Shown: positions 23,972 to 35,064 of the stretch, in pieces
How positions within the stretch are numbered: position 1 is the first letter of the stretch
How the letters are laid out: every line of letters begins with the position of its first letter
Program-made: the position numbers and the translations under genes
Notes under the pieces: model-generated
The model's database searches: none
What the model was told of the DNA's origin: nothing
Seen by the model: the letters and a program-made list of their open reading frames with translations, nothing else
Assembly (NCBI GenBank): GCA_030704615.1
Contig: CM060733.1
Span: 23,932,001-23,996,000 of the forward strand
Source of the DNA: Takakia lepidozioides
Taxonomy: Eukaryota > Streptophyta > Takakiopsida > Takakiales > Takakiaceae
Reading direction: 5' to 3'
Length of the DNA stretch: 64,000 bases

Positions 23972-26900
23972 TCACATAGGAGATTTTGGCGACTGACTTT
24001 GAAAGGATATGCTTACTGCACCCATAATTGTGAAGCATTGCCACACAGGAATGGAGAGAGGGAGACAAAATTGATGGGTCCACAAATTGGAAATGAGAGG
24101 CACCTGCCACCACTCGAGGAAGCACCAAATAATGAAGTCAAGCACCACCACCAGACAAAATATTTTGCCTGCCCATGGCCCACAGGCGTAGTACCTGTTG
24201 ACCCCTCCCGAAAACATGTGCTTCAGATCTTGGTTTGACTGAGTATTGATGTACACGATAATGCCATGACTCATACACATTTGCCACCATCAAGAAATGC
24301 AGGATGACCAGAAGTATAGTGACCTAGCCCTTTCTACCTCCTTGACCCACAATTTCTCGTGAGGGAGCTTACCAAGAGAGGCGAAGCAGGAAATCATCAT
24401 CATCTGAACTAAGAGCATGGTCATACACCAGTTCTGTTCGCTTGGCCACATCCATCCAGCTATATAGATTCTTCATCTGCAGCAAAAATACAGACAAGGA
24501 TCAGTGGATCAAGGAGGATAACAGTCCACATGAACTTATACACATCCCAAGCAGAGAAGAGCATTGAGAAACAGCCAACATAAAATCTGCAGCATAGAGT
24601 CATCTGAGAAAGAAAATGTGAAATTTAGACATACACGATTGTGCATGGAGAATGGGTCCACTTGGGGAAGCAGCTCAATAGCCCGTCCTATAGCAACCAC
24701 CATATCTGTGGGCACCGGCTGTGCTAACACTATCATGTCAGGGGGTAGCACCTGGAACACCAAAAGAAAAGTTCAAGGAAGAAGCCCATTGCCACATTTG
24801 ATGTCCTCTCACATTCCAATATGGTTAATGAGGCTTAACAATATACCAAAACTATTGGTCTCAACTTTCCAGTCCCATTTGCCAACTCTGAACCCAGTGA
24901 GGAGGTCCCATTTTGCACTGCAAGCACTTGACTTACAGCACAAAATCACAACTTGTTGTGTATTCATAAATTGTTCTGACAAACCTGAGATGCACAACAG
25001 CCCACAACTCTTACTGCTCGACGTTCAGCCTGAGACTGGATTGTGCAAAGCTCTCTCTAAGGACTAGTTTCACTGGTCTAATCCGCACAAAGAAGTATAG
25101 GAAGGTTAGAATCTAGTGGGGCTAGACTCTGCACATTGAACAAGTCAGTCAGTGAGGTTCTTGTGTATCAATCCCCTAGATATGAATCCATCTCTTATCA
25201 TTAGATGATAACTGAATATCAATTCTTCTAGGTATGAGCATCTATAGATTAGAGGAGAGACATGGAAGCCATACATGCCTCGGGGACACCACCCACACTT
25301 GTGCTTACGGTGAGAAGCCCACAGCTGGCTGCCTCCAGTATCGCGATGCAAAATGCCTCCGTCAGTGAGCTGCTACCCATTTTCATCACAATGGAACTTA
25401 ACTTGTGAAGAACAGAGTTTTGTAAAGAGAATGTACTCATATGATGTTATTTGCCGTAGTTTAGCAAAGAGACAGAGAGGAAGAAAAGACATACATGTAA
25501 ACATTCCACTGGTCTTCCTAGGTTATAGATAAAAAGCTGAGCTGTACTAGATCATATCTAGTGTACCTGTTAAGAAAGATGTGGCCGCGCACCAAGACTG
25601 AGCTAACCTCGGCATGTGGAACTGCCCCTAACATGTCAACACGATCTTGCAGCCCGTGCTTGTCCCTCATCTCTTCAAGCCGCACCCGCTTGGGACCATC
25701 CCCTCCCACTATGAACCGCACCTGCAAACGCAACTGACCGATTAAAAATTCTGTTGCGACGTAATAGTCATAAGCTCTTGTTCAACTGATGGTTCTACTA
25801 CAGAACAAAGAAATTAGGGGTCAGTCTCATATCATATATTGGTGACTAGTGGATAGCAGCAACAATCTGCTTTGTATTCCATGAAAGTGCACTAGTATCA
25901 CTTCTTGAACTGAATCTTTCCTGTTGATATCTTTATGTGGCTAACTCCCAACGCTAGCGCGCAAAGGGCTCTTGAAAAGGATGTGAGAGCTGGCTTTGAG
26001 GACCAGATGAATAAAACAGCTGTTCACCTTTCTCTTGACCTGGGAGCCAGAGCAAGTGAGCCCTAAATAATACAACCCATGAAGCCAAATCATCAAGCTA
26101 CAAAGAGATCTCTGAACCTACTGTACAAGACTGTCAAATGGCAGGCAATTCTCAATACATTAATCTTATACACTGATGTCAGTTGGGGACTCACCAAATT
26201 TGAAACATCATTCTTCTAAGCTGATGCCAGTTGGGATTCACGGGATGGAGCCACATGAAGCCTAGTTGGCAACAGACACTAACTACTTCATGGAGTCAGA
26301 TAGGTACCCTTCCAGTACAATATCCACTAACAAAAGAATACAGATTTGAAATCATATAAGGAATTCAAAATTCCAGTTCTGGCAGTAAAGAACAGTGATA
26401 CCATCAAATAAGGACCCATTCATAATCAGCCATCAAACACTTCGCTCTATCATGATAGTTTTGAATTGAAGAAAAGTATTGGGGTGTGAAGCTTCACAAG
26501 CGTGGCCTGCAAGTAAAAGAGATAGAATTCCAAAAACAACCGTGAAAATCAAAAGAACAGGAAGGTTGAAATGCCCGATTACATGTGGGAAGAGCTTGCA
26601 GACTTCCGGAATGACCTCCACCAGCAGGTCTGCACCCTTGCGATATACCAGCCGGCTTATCACTACAATTATCACCTGGTCTCTTCGATTAGGGCGGGCA
26701 CATGGATTCGGACGAAACATGGCCGTGTCCACAGCATTTGGAATGACAAAAACTTTCTCTGGGTTGAGCCCTGAACGAAGAACTGTGTTCTCTTTGCTGG
26801 TGTGTGAAACACAGATAGCTTGGTGCACATCTGCTAGTGTAAATTGCAAAACCTTCATCCAGTTTCAATAATCCAATGTAAGTAAAGGGACACAAAAAAA

Positions 26901-27961
26901 AGACTCTGAACAACAGAATTAATTATGCACTGAATGGCTCCTTCCTGAATATGCCTAATGGAGAGGATATATTTAAAAGCAACAAGTGGTTATATGCATG
27001 GAGTGGATTCCAAGCCTATAAATTGCTCCCTCTCTGCCCTAGCTGCTCAGTCCAAACTAGATGTAAGCTAAAGGGCCACATTTGCAGTTCCTACCTATGG
27101 TAAAATTGCCTGTCACAGTTATTATATCAATACTCATTGGTGACTGTAAAAACCACTGACTCTGTGAACAACAAATCACAAATTGCGCCTATCTTGGAAG
27201 GGAAAATTCTCAGAATCATACCCTTCTCTATGAAGGTAAGAAGAATTAGTCTCCAGGAAATAATTACAGAGAGCACACACCTTATTCATATGAATACTGC
27301 CCGGATCAGCAAAGCCATAGAGAGAGTGATCCGTGAAGACAACCCGCAGTCCCATCGTGCGAGCGTGCAAAATAGCTTCATGACAGAGTGTGGAAAAAGC
27401 CTGGTGTCCATGCACCAGGGTGATGCCCTCCCGGACAAAGATGGTCCGGAGGATTGGCAAAGAACCGAAGATGGTGGGAAGCGAATTCTGCTGAAAGAAA
27501 GGCAAACGCGGGATATAGTACACTTTGAGGCCATTCGTCATGTAGCGCACACCGCTCCGCCGCCCATAGGCATGAGTAGCAACAATTACCTGAGTTTTCC
27601 ATCAGAAATTGAAAACCCCAAAATCAAAATTCTCACACTCATCTACACCACAAATCGAGTCCAAAATGCATGTTTAGCTCTGCTGGAGACAATGCACATT
27701 GAGATTTTTTTAGAGAGAGAGAGAATGCACTCATAAGACGTTGTTTTCCGAAGCCTTGTGGCCATAGACCCCGCACCCAGTTCGGGAAGACGTATTAGAG
27801 AGAGACAGAGACAAAGAGCAGCGTACTTTGTGGCCACGCTGAAGGAGGCATTGGGAGAGGGAGTAGATGTGACTTTCAACACCCCCAAAATTAGGGTAGA
27901 AGAAATCGGACACCATGAGGACCCGATGACGACCCCTCTTCTCCTCCATCTTCGCGGCCAT
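23972..27961 (-). CDS. PIGA: phosphatidylinositol N-acetylglucosaminyltransferase subunit A (8 exons)
   Basis: This is the catalytic subunit (PIG-A/GPI3; SETH2 in Arabidopsis) of the ER complex that moves GlcNAc from UDP-GlcNAc to phosphatidylinositol, the first step of GPI-anchor synthesis. Exons from 5' to 3': 27961-27827, 27589-27281, 26852-26583, 25721-25567, 25369-25279, 24751-24635, 24476-24373, 24194-23972 (1404 bases, 467 aa, phases consistent). Visible landmarks are [77 protein letters not shown], the GT4 glycosyltransferase block [25 protein letters not shown], and the C-terminal [19 protein letters not shown] membrane anchor. Exon 5 is followed by GC (CCCGAG|GCATGT). Exon 7 would read into a stop (RLSW*), but its TTG|GTAAGC donor joins the conserved anchor exon in frame. 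The last 40 or so residues are less certain. Confidence 0.95.
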
Positions 27962-28039
27962 GCCAACCCGCCAACTTGCATGCGTGCATGCGCCCCTCTT
28001 CTCCCTCCTCCTTCCTCAATCTTCCATATCCACTCCCGC

Positions 28040-28347
28040 CTATGTCCAGTTTGCACAGGGCGCAACCGGGAAATTGAAACTGAAGAACACTTCTTCTTCT
28101 ATTGCCCTCTATACTACGAGATCCGTGGGAGATTCCACTGTCTATTCCGTGGAACTCAACCTCTCAGAAATGCTTGGCAGATTACCTGCACGAGGCACTC
28201 ACCCTTAGACAATCACTCGAGCAATAGTTTTTATCTTTGGCTCTGGTTTTGTTTTCTCTCTCATGTTTCCTTCCATTTTGTCCCATGAGCTCTACGAGCT
28301 TTCCGCTGACGTTATAAAACACCATTTCATTTCCTTTCCTGAATGTG
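28040..28347 (+). mobile_element. 3' fragment of a LINE (non-LTR retrotransposon)
   Basis: This closely matches the last 330 bases of the LINE at 52985-54165. Landmarks are GCGCAACCGGGAAATTGAAA, TACTACGAGATCCGTGGGAG, the C-terminal region after the Cys/His motif, and the common 3' end GACGTTATAAAACACCATTT. It lacks about 28 bases (the CTTCCACTATGAGGATC stretch) present in the longer copy. GCCTATGT occurs at both borders (28040 and 28344), a possible 8-base target duplication, although the 5' occurrence overlaps LINE-like sequence. It sits just upstream of PIG-A in the opposite direction. Confidence 0.75.
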
Positions 28348-29032
28348 CCTATGTTTAGTCTCAAACACTTATTATAAAATTCCGTGTGTCCCTCAGGGGC
28401 TCAAGTATTTTAGGCGTTTTGTTGGTCCCAAAGATCTGAAACTCTGTTGCTGCATGTGAGTTAAAACAGGGGGATTGATGTGAGCCCTCCATCACATGGG
28501 TACAGAGTTCCAACCATGACAGGCAATGTGAAATATGTAGCACAAGCAAGTTATGAGCCCCTTTACTACAGCATAGAGTAAGTCATCTTACTAACTGCCA
28601 GACTGCCATTGTGTGTTCTAAAATCAGTAATAGGGATCACATGACGATTTTGCATATTGAGTGATGGTGGGCATGCTTTCAGAGTCCCTTCCTGTCTGCA
28701 TTCAAAATTGAGAGGAATTATTTATGTAGGTCAACAGGGCAAGGTCCAACCCAAGGGATAGTTTTAGCATTTGAAATCATAGAACACATCATACATAAAA
28801 ACCACAAAGACACAAAAATCAGAAGCTAACTCACATTGTTGTGTTTATTACACAACAGAAATGATGCTGTCAACAGTTGACATTGGTACCAGCCTTTGTT
28901 GTGTCAAAGCCCTTGTTTCTGTCCTAAACTAGTTCAAAGTGGGATACAGCTGAAAACATTGATGCCCCTCACAAATGGCCACAACAACCGTTGACATTCC
29001 GACGACTGACACATTTTCTTTCATTCTTTGGT
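28348..29032. other. intergenic, no gene seen
   Basis: Lies between the LINE fragment and the stop codon of PPR gene A, and presumably carries the 3' untranslated region of A. No recognisable coding or RNA features. Confidence 0.4.
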
Positions 29033-32000
29033 TCACCAGTAATCCCCACAAGAGCAGACTCCATCATGGAAGTGGTGAAAGCGGTTTGCATCCCGCACAA
29101 TCACCACTCGCCCAACAATCTTTGAGATGAACTTGGTAGCGGTGTGGCAGTCACCACACACCCGAAGGTTCTTGATAATGCGGATAGGCATCCCGGGGGG
29201 TGTGCTGATAAGCCCAAAAGCAATGGCCAGCTTCTCACTGTGGTGGCAGAGAGAAGCTACCTTCTGCTCCTCCTCCACATCATGCAATACAAAGCTAGTG
29301 TCCGGAACGTACCCCGCCTGCTTCATCTGCCCAGATAATCTCTCCAGCTCAGTGTGGATTTCCTCAATATGTGGATGTAACGTGTCTTCTGTAATGAACT
29401 CATGCACCTGGTCGTTCACCTCAATGCAACTGCGCCCTGGCTCCTTTCTGACACCTCTGTCCTGCATCATTTGTCTCACCTTTGCTTTATCGTCCCATCT
29501 TCCAGCAGCAGCGTAGATGTTTGATAGCAGCACATAAGCTCCAGCATGCTGTGGATCCGACTTGAGAATCGATTTTGCAGCACGTTCTGCTAGCTCCACA
29601 TTGCCATGGACTCTGCAGGCACTGAGCAAGGCCCGCCACACTGTAGCATCTGGTTCAATTGGCATTTTGTTCATGAAGTCCTCTGCGTCATCAATTCGCC
29701 CTGCACGGCCAAGAAGATCCACCATGCAGCCAAAATGCTCCACTGTAGGTGTGAGCCCATAGTCTCCATTCATGGAGTGAAAATAGTGTCGGCCTTCATC
29801 CACCAGGCCTGCATGGCTACATGCAGAAAGAAGAGATAGGAAGGTGATTCCGTCCGGAGTCAAGCCTTCCTGTTGCATTTGCTCGTACGTCTGAACAGCC
29901 TCTTCACCATACCCGCACTGGGCATATCCTGCAATCATGGCAGTCCAGGATACCACATTTCGCTTGGCCATTTTGTCAAACACTTGACGGGCATCCTTAG
30001 TGCTCCCACATTTTGCATACATGTCAACAAGTGTAGTCTCCAAAGTAATGTCTGATGTGAGGTAACTTTTGGCAATGTCAGCATGGACCCGGTGACCCCT
30101 GTCCAGGGCTCCTAGGCTGGCACACGCTTTTAGAACACAGATGAATGTGACCATGTCGGGCACTGTCCCTTCTTGTTGCATTTGTTCATAGATTCTGAAA
30201 CCTTCTTCATCATGGCCATGCTGGGTGTATCCAGCAATCATAGCATTCCATGAAGCCACATTTCGTTGAGCCATTTGGTCGAATAAATGACGTGCATCCT
30301 TGAGGCTCCCACATTTGGCATATCCTGTGATCATGGCAGTCCAAGAGACCATATTTCGGTTTTCCATTTTGTCAAACACTTGACGCGCATCATTTAAGCT
30401 CCCACACTTGGCATACATGTCAACAAGCGTGGTCTCCAAACCAATGTCTGAACCACTTCCTCTTTCCAGGATATCAGCATGGATCTGCTTGCCCTTCTCC
30501 AAGGTTCCTAGGCTTGCGCACACATTGAGAATGCAAACGAAAGTAACAACATCAGGCGTAACACCTTCCTGTTGCATTTGCTCATAGATTTTGAGGGCCT
30601 CTTCACCATGTCCATGCATGGAATATCCTGCGATAATGGCTGTCCAAGAGACCACATTCCTTTTCGCCATTTTGTCGAATACTTGACGCGCATCCTTTAT
30701 GCTTCCACATTTGGCATACATGTCAACAAGGGTGTTCTCCAAATTGATATATGAAGGAATTCCAGTTCTGAGGATGTCAGCATGCACCCACTTGCCCTTT
30801 TCCAGGGCTCCAAGGCTGGAGCAAGCATTGACAACAGAAATGAATGTGACCCTGTCAGGCATCACCCTTTGCTGTCGCATTTGCTCATACAGTTTAAAAG
30901 CCTCTTCACCATGCTCATGCTGGGCATATCCTGCAATCATGGCATTCCAGGAGACCACGTCTCGTTTAGCCATTTTGTCAAACACTTGATGGGCATCCTG
31001 TATGCTCCCACATTTGGCATACATGTCCACAAGGGTATTGTCCAAATTAACATACGACCTGATTTCAGTTTTGAGGATGTCACCATGTACCCGCTTGCCC
31101 TCTTCTAGAGCTCCTAGGCGGGCACATGCATTCAGAACGCAGATGAATGTGACCACATTTGGTGCCACCCCTTGCCGTTGCATTTTCTCATAGATTTCAA
31201 GAGCCTCTTTACCATGCCCATGCTCAGCATACCCTGCCAGCATGGCGTTCCATGAGACTACATTCCTTCTGGCCATATTCTTGAACACTTGATGCGCATC
31301 CTTTATGCTCCCACATTTCGCATACATGTCAACAAGGCTAGTCTCCAACATGATGTCAGATACAATTCCAGTCTTGATGATGTCAGCATGGACCTGCTGG
31401 GCTTTTTCTAAGGCTCCTAGCCTAGCACATGCATTGAGAACGCAAGTGAAAGTCACACTGTCAGGCATCACGCCTTCGCCTTGCATTTGCTCATAGATTT
31501 GGAGAGCTTTCTCAGCATGCCCGCACTTACTATATCCAGCAATCATCATACTCCAAGTAAATTTATCTCGTTCAGGCATTTTGTCGAACACTTGGCGTGC
31601 ATCAACCATGCTCCTGCACTTGGCATACATGTTGATAAGGGTGTTGTCAAGAAAGATGCTTGCCTTGAATCCACTTTGGATAATGTGGGCGTGCAACTGC
31701 TTTCCCTCTGCAAGGGCTTTAAAATTGATGCACCCCTGCAAGAAAGAGACGTATGTGTTGGTGTCTGCCTGAATGCCCCCTTGGTTCAAAATCTGCAGGG
31801 CCTCTTTCAGTTGTCCTTCCTTACATAATGATCTCACATCCCCATAATGGCCAGAAGAAGTCTTGTTGACTCCCTTTCTTGTCCATGTTTCAAAGGCAGT
31901 GGTGATCATGGAGGTGCTAACCTTGCCACCAGTTTGGTGTCCATCTAACAATTGGCCATGGTTCAACCCTGCCATCCTGCATGAGTCAGATCTATGTCTC

Positions 32001-33485
32001 TGTGAATGCATATTCATAGAGTACATCTAACATCCCTAAGACTGACTGGAAACAAGGTGACAAAACTCTTACGGTTCATCTAGAATGGGATTTGACTTTA
32101 GTCATCTCAAAACACAACAGTACCTGCTGCATTCTCGACCTGGAGCTGCATGGTGCCCATCAATATTAGAACCACTGCCAGATTGAGTTTGACCTTGCAT
32201 CATGGCAGCTAGCTCTGTCTTCAACCAAGGCGGGTTTGACCGACTCTCAATCCGAAGGACCTCCTTTGTGAACTTATGTCGGAAGTCTGGTGATAGTGAA
32301 TTCCTCTGTGTAAGGCAAGCCAGGAGAATGCCATACCTTCAACCACAGCCCGATAGAGACCACCAAACCTCCCATGCATCATATCAAACACCAGGCCACA
32401 CCTTTGACCAACATTGAATGCTATATTCTGGCTAACAACCTACTCATTGCAGGTATGATATCTAACGTCAGCATCGTCAATAATCTGGGCAACTGAAACC
32501 ATAGAAGGGTCCGTTTCGAAAAAGAAACAAAATCATAAGTTCATAGATAGCCCCACCTTATCAAACCTGTTGTCCCACCACTGTGAAGGATCTGACATGA
32601 ACTCATGCCAAAGCTGTTCTATGTTCATTGATTGGCCTGCAGCCAAATAACATGAAATCTATATGAGCATGTACTCTACTAGAAGTCTTATTGTAGAATG
32701 CTAGAAAAGCTTTCCTCGGATTGATTCTCTCTCTCCCCTCTGCACACCACGGGTGGGTGAGATCTGGCCACAAGGCTACAGAAAGCATGGTCGATCAATC
32801 TACTCTCCCTGTCTGATGCCATCTCCACCCTCAGTTTGACTGCCGATATTATTCACTTCTTGGACCTAAGCCAGCAAGTTTGTGACAAGAGCCACACAAG
32901 ACCGCTACACAACCAGTGAGAGCCAGAATACAAATAAAAAAGGCAACATACATGTTGTGATGTACGTAACCCTGTGCTGTGGGAAATCAGGCACAGGGCT
33001 AAAAGCACCACCTCATTCTCTGGAGCAGTCATGGGGCCCTGCCTTACTAGTCAAGGCGAGGCCCATGTCAGAATGCCCCAGTCCTGCCAGGCTGCAGACA
33101 GATAATCTAAGTACATGCTAGGATATCAAGTCAAAATCCCGCTTTGCAGAGATTAAGGTTGGATTTCCATGTGTGCTGGGACGTGTCAAGGACAGTTTGG
33201 AGCCTGGATGGTTTGACACACACATTAGAGACGCCAAAGTGACAAACTCAGACAAACTAGTTGGATGTCTGTACCTTCTTTCGGTTTCACAGAAAACTTG
33301 GGAGGCACCACAGCCAGCATTCTCAAGGAAATCGGGCACTCCATTGTCAAGGTGGATGCCCCTTCGAGCTCTAGCTGCCCCCTTATTTGGATGCATGAAG
33401 TGAGGCATCCCGCCCGTTGAGGTGAACAACAAGGCACTGCCGTGGATACGGAATGTCCGTACCCATCAGAGCACGCTGCCATCAT
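29033..33485 (-). CDS. PDF-motif/PPR-DYW fusion protein A, organellar RNA editing factor
   Basis: PLS-class PPR-DYW proteins bind organellar transcripts and deaminate a specific C to U. Exons from 5' to 3': 33485-33275, 32636-32557, 32305-32124, 31976-29033 (3417 bases, 1138 aa; phases 1, 0, 2). Exon 1 is a Ser/Cys-rich N-terminus of unknown function, perhaps a transit peptide. Exons 2 and 3 together encode an OSB-type PDF motif: LWHEFMSDPSQWWDNRFDK joined to RNSLSPDFRHKFTKEVL and NPPWLKTELAAM. Exon 4 begins G|ATGGCAGGG and holds about six PLS triplets with one extra 31-residue S unit (residues near SWTAMITGYAKCGSLKDA), E/E+ motifs, the PG box KEPGRSCIEV and a complete DYW deaminase: HSEKLAIAFGL (HxE), CGDCHTATKF (CxxC), ending CSCGDYW. 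It therefore looks like a C-to-U enzyme, not the DYW:KP variant. Translation could also start at 31975, giving the PPR part alone. Confidence 0.9.
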
Positions 33486-33934
33486 CCCTTCGCTTGTGTG
33501 TGCGAGGCAAGGAAAAGAAGCAAATGTGAAATCGGTGGCTCTACTGTTTTGAGTGTCTCTCGAGGGAATGCGTTAAAGAACTGTGCTTCCGTTCTCACAC
33601 GAGGACAAGACTTTTCCTGCAAATTCATTAACTCCGCTGCCCTTTGCAACTACCTCCTGCCTTGAGGACCATCTTGGTCCCAAGATATTATTTACTCGAC
33701 CATGAAGATTGAACCTGATGAGAGGAAAGAGCGGTACGATGTGAGAGAAACGGAGTGGCATCTCATGCTTACTTTCTTCAAGAATCTGCACCGAGTAACA
33801 AAGCAAATGAGCTTAAGTTCTGCGTGACTCCAAGTCTCCCCCCCAAAAAATTTTAAGCTAAATCTTTGGCAGGGGTCTCCTCTGACGCGACATGTGCAAA
33901 ACAAAACAATGAAAATGCTCTTTCTTTCTCTCGA
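33486..33934. promoter_or_regulatory. candidate bidirectional promoter of PPR genes A and B
   Basis: About 450 bases separate the first ATG of gene A's N exon (33485, minus) from that of gene B's N exon (33935, plus). Those two exons are inverted duplicates: both end in a GAAAGAAG|GT donor at equal phase. The spacer therefore sits at the centre of a head-to-head arrangement. No clear TATA box was seen. The role is inferred from position only. Confidence 0.4.
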
Positions 33935-34139
33935 ATGCAAGGCACCGCGATGGTGGCAAGGTGCTGCGGCGCTCTCCCCAGCACGCAGGGGGATGCAACA
34001 CCCAAGGCCCTGCGAAGAAGAATGCACTTCACGTCATGCGGAAGATTAAGGGGCGAGGTTGTGGATTTGAAAGGGACATCCACATTGGCAAGGCCAGTGG
34101 TGGCACCTCCCCACCAGCCTTCAGTGAAACTGAAAGAAG
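33935..34139 (+). other. N-terminal exon belonging to or duplicated for PPR gene B
   Basis: Open frame from MQGTAMVARCCGALPSTQGD to PPHQPSVKLKE, ending at donor GAAAGAAG|GTATAG in phase 1. It is the inverted counterpart of exon 1 of gene A (PPKFSVKPKE, donor GAAAGAAG|GTACAG, same phase); the DNA similarity is strongest over the last 70 bases. The next PDF exon of B (34866) accepts at phase 1, so splicing would be in frame, but that exon is broken. Whether B still uses this exon is open. Confidence 0.5.
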
Positions 34140-34368
34140 GTATAGACGTGCAACTTTTTGCGCCTTGTTTGGGGTCTGTGCGTCAGACCCATGTGGGCTC
34201 CAAATTGTCATGACCCACACCTCATAGTGTTGCTCTCCTTGTGGTATACCCAGTCCACAGCAGGGTCAAAGAAGGTCTGTCAAGCATTGGGAGCAGGACC
34301 GACAGGCTTACCTCCGCCCTCAGCTCTTCACTATTCCTGAAACTTCACTATACGCTATTAATTTTTGC

Positions 34369-34370
<2 letters not shown>

Positions 34371-34402
<32 letters not shown>
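34371..34402. repeat. (GA)n microsatellite
   Basis: About 16 GA dinucleotides in the candidate first intron of PPR gene B. Confidence 0.95.
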
Positions 34403-34408
<6 letters not shown>

Positions 34409-34620
34409 ATCGTCTCTTTCAGTCGTCTCTTTCGAATTCTCTCAGAAAACTCAGCTATTTTGGTTTTACAGTATACTGTCCGAGATTAAACCCACTGCTG
34501 CAGGTATGAGAAAGAAAGATCATCGTTGTCATAATCATTATTCTAGGCAACTGAAGCAACAGTATAATCATTTCAACCCCAGATGCCAGAATCATTAAGT
34601 AAGAATACAGACAGACTCAC

Positions 34621-34699
34621 CTTATCAAACCTGTTATCCACCACTGCAAAGGATCTGACATGAACTCCTGCCAAAGGTGCTCCATGCCCAATGCTTGGC
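34621..34699 (-). pseudogene. stray copy of the first PDF-motif exon (frameshifted)
   Basis: Acceptor CTGTAG|GCCAAGC and donor GATAAG|GTGAGT bracket 79 bases, where the functional copies have exactly 80. The frame reads MEHLWQEFMSDPLQWW and then shifts because one base is missing in what should be WWDNRFDK. It lies on minus inside the B locus, as one arm of the palindrome, and upstream of gene A. It could be a dead extra exon of A or a relic of the inversion. Confidence 0.75.
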
Positions 34700-34921
34700 C
34701 TACAGGCAAATACCGCATAAATATAAGATGTTTAGGAGCTCCAAATGACCACAAGTCTAGCTGGGGATTACTTAGTGGGCTTTCCCCCACTAAGTACTCC
34801 CCAGCAAGACTTATGGTCATTTGGAGCTCCTAAACATCTTATATTTACGCGGTATTTGCCAACAGGCCAAGCATTGGGCATGGAGCACCTTTGGCCAGAG
34901 TTCATGTCAGATCCTTTACAG
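34644..34921. repeat. 136-base inverted repeat with a 6-base loop
   Basis: The left arm 34644-34779 and right arm 34786-34921 are gapless reverse complements with about ten mismatches by eye. The loop is CTTTCC. Each arm contains the upstream flank and most of the first PDF-motif exon. Beyond the arms the symmetry resumes: 34445-34488 matches 34923-34966 inverted (ACTCAGCTATTTTGGTTTTA), with about 150 bases missing from the right side. The feature is the centre of an inverted duplication. Confidence 0.93.
34866..34921 (+). pseudogene. truncated first PDF-motif exon of PPR gene B
   Basis: Acceptor GCCAACAG|GCCAAGC is followed by GQALGMEHLWPEFMSDPLQ, then the sequence jumps to unrelated AAAAATCTCGGACAG. 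The WWDNRFDK half and the donor are lost in the same deletion that truncates the right side of the inverted repeat. Gene B therefore lacks the first half of the PDF motif. Confidence 0.75.
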
Positions 34922-35064
34922 AAAAATCTCGGACAGTGTACCGTAAAACCAAAATAGCTGAGTGTTCTAAGTTGTTCCTATTTTTGATATGAATCCTGTG
35001 GGGGTGCTTTGGTGGTTGTTGCCTGGTCTGTTGGGGGACAAGGTTGTTCCCTATTATGTGAAAG

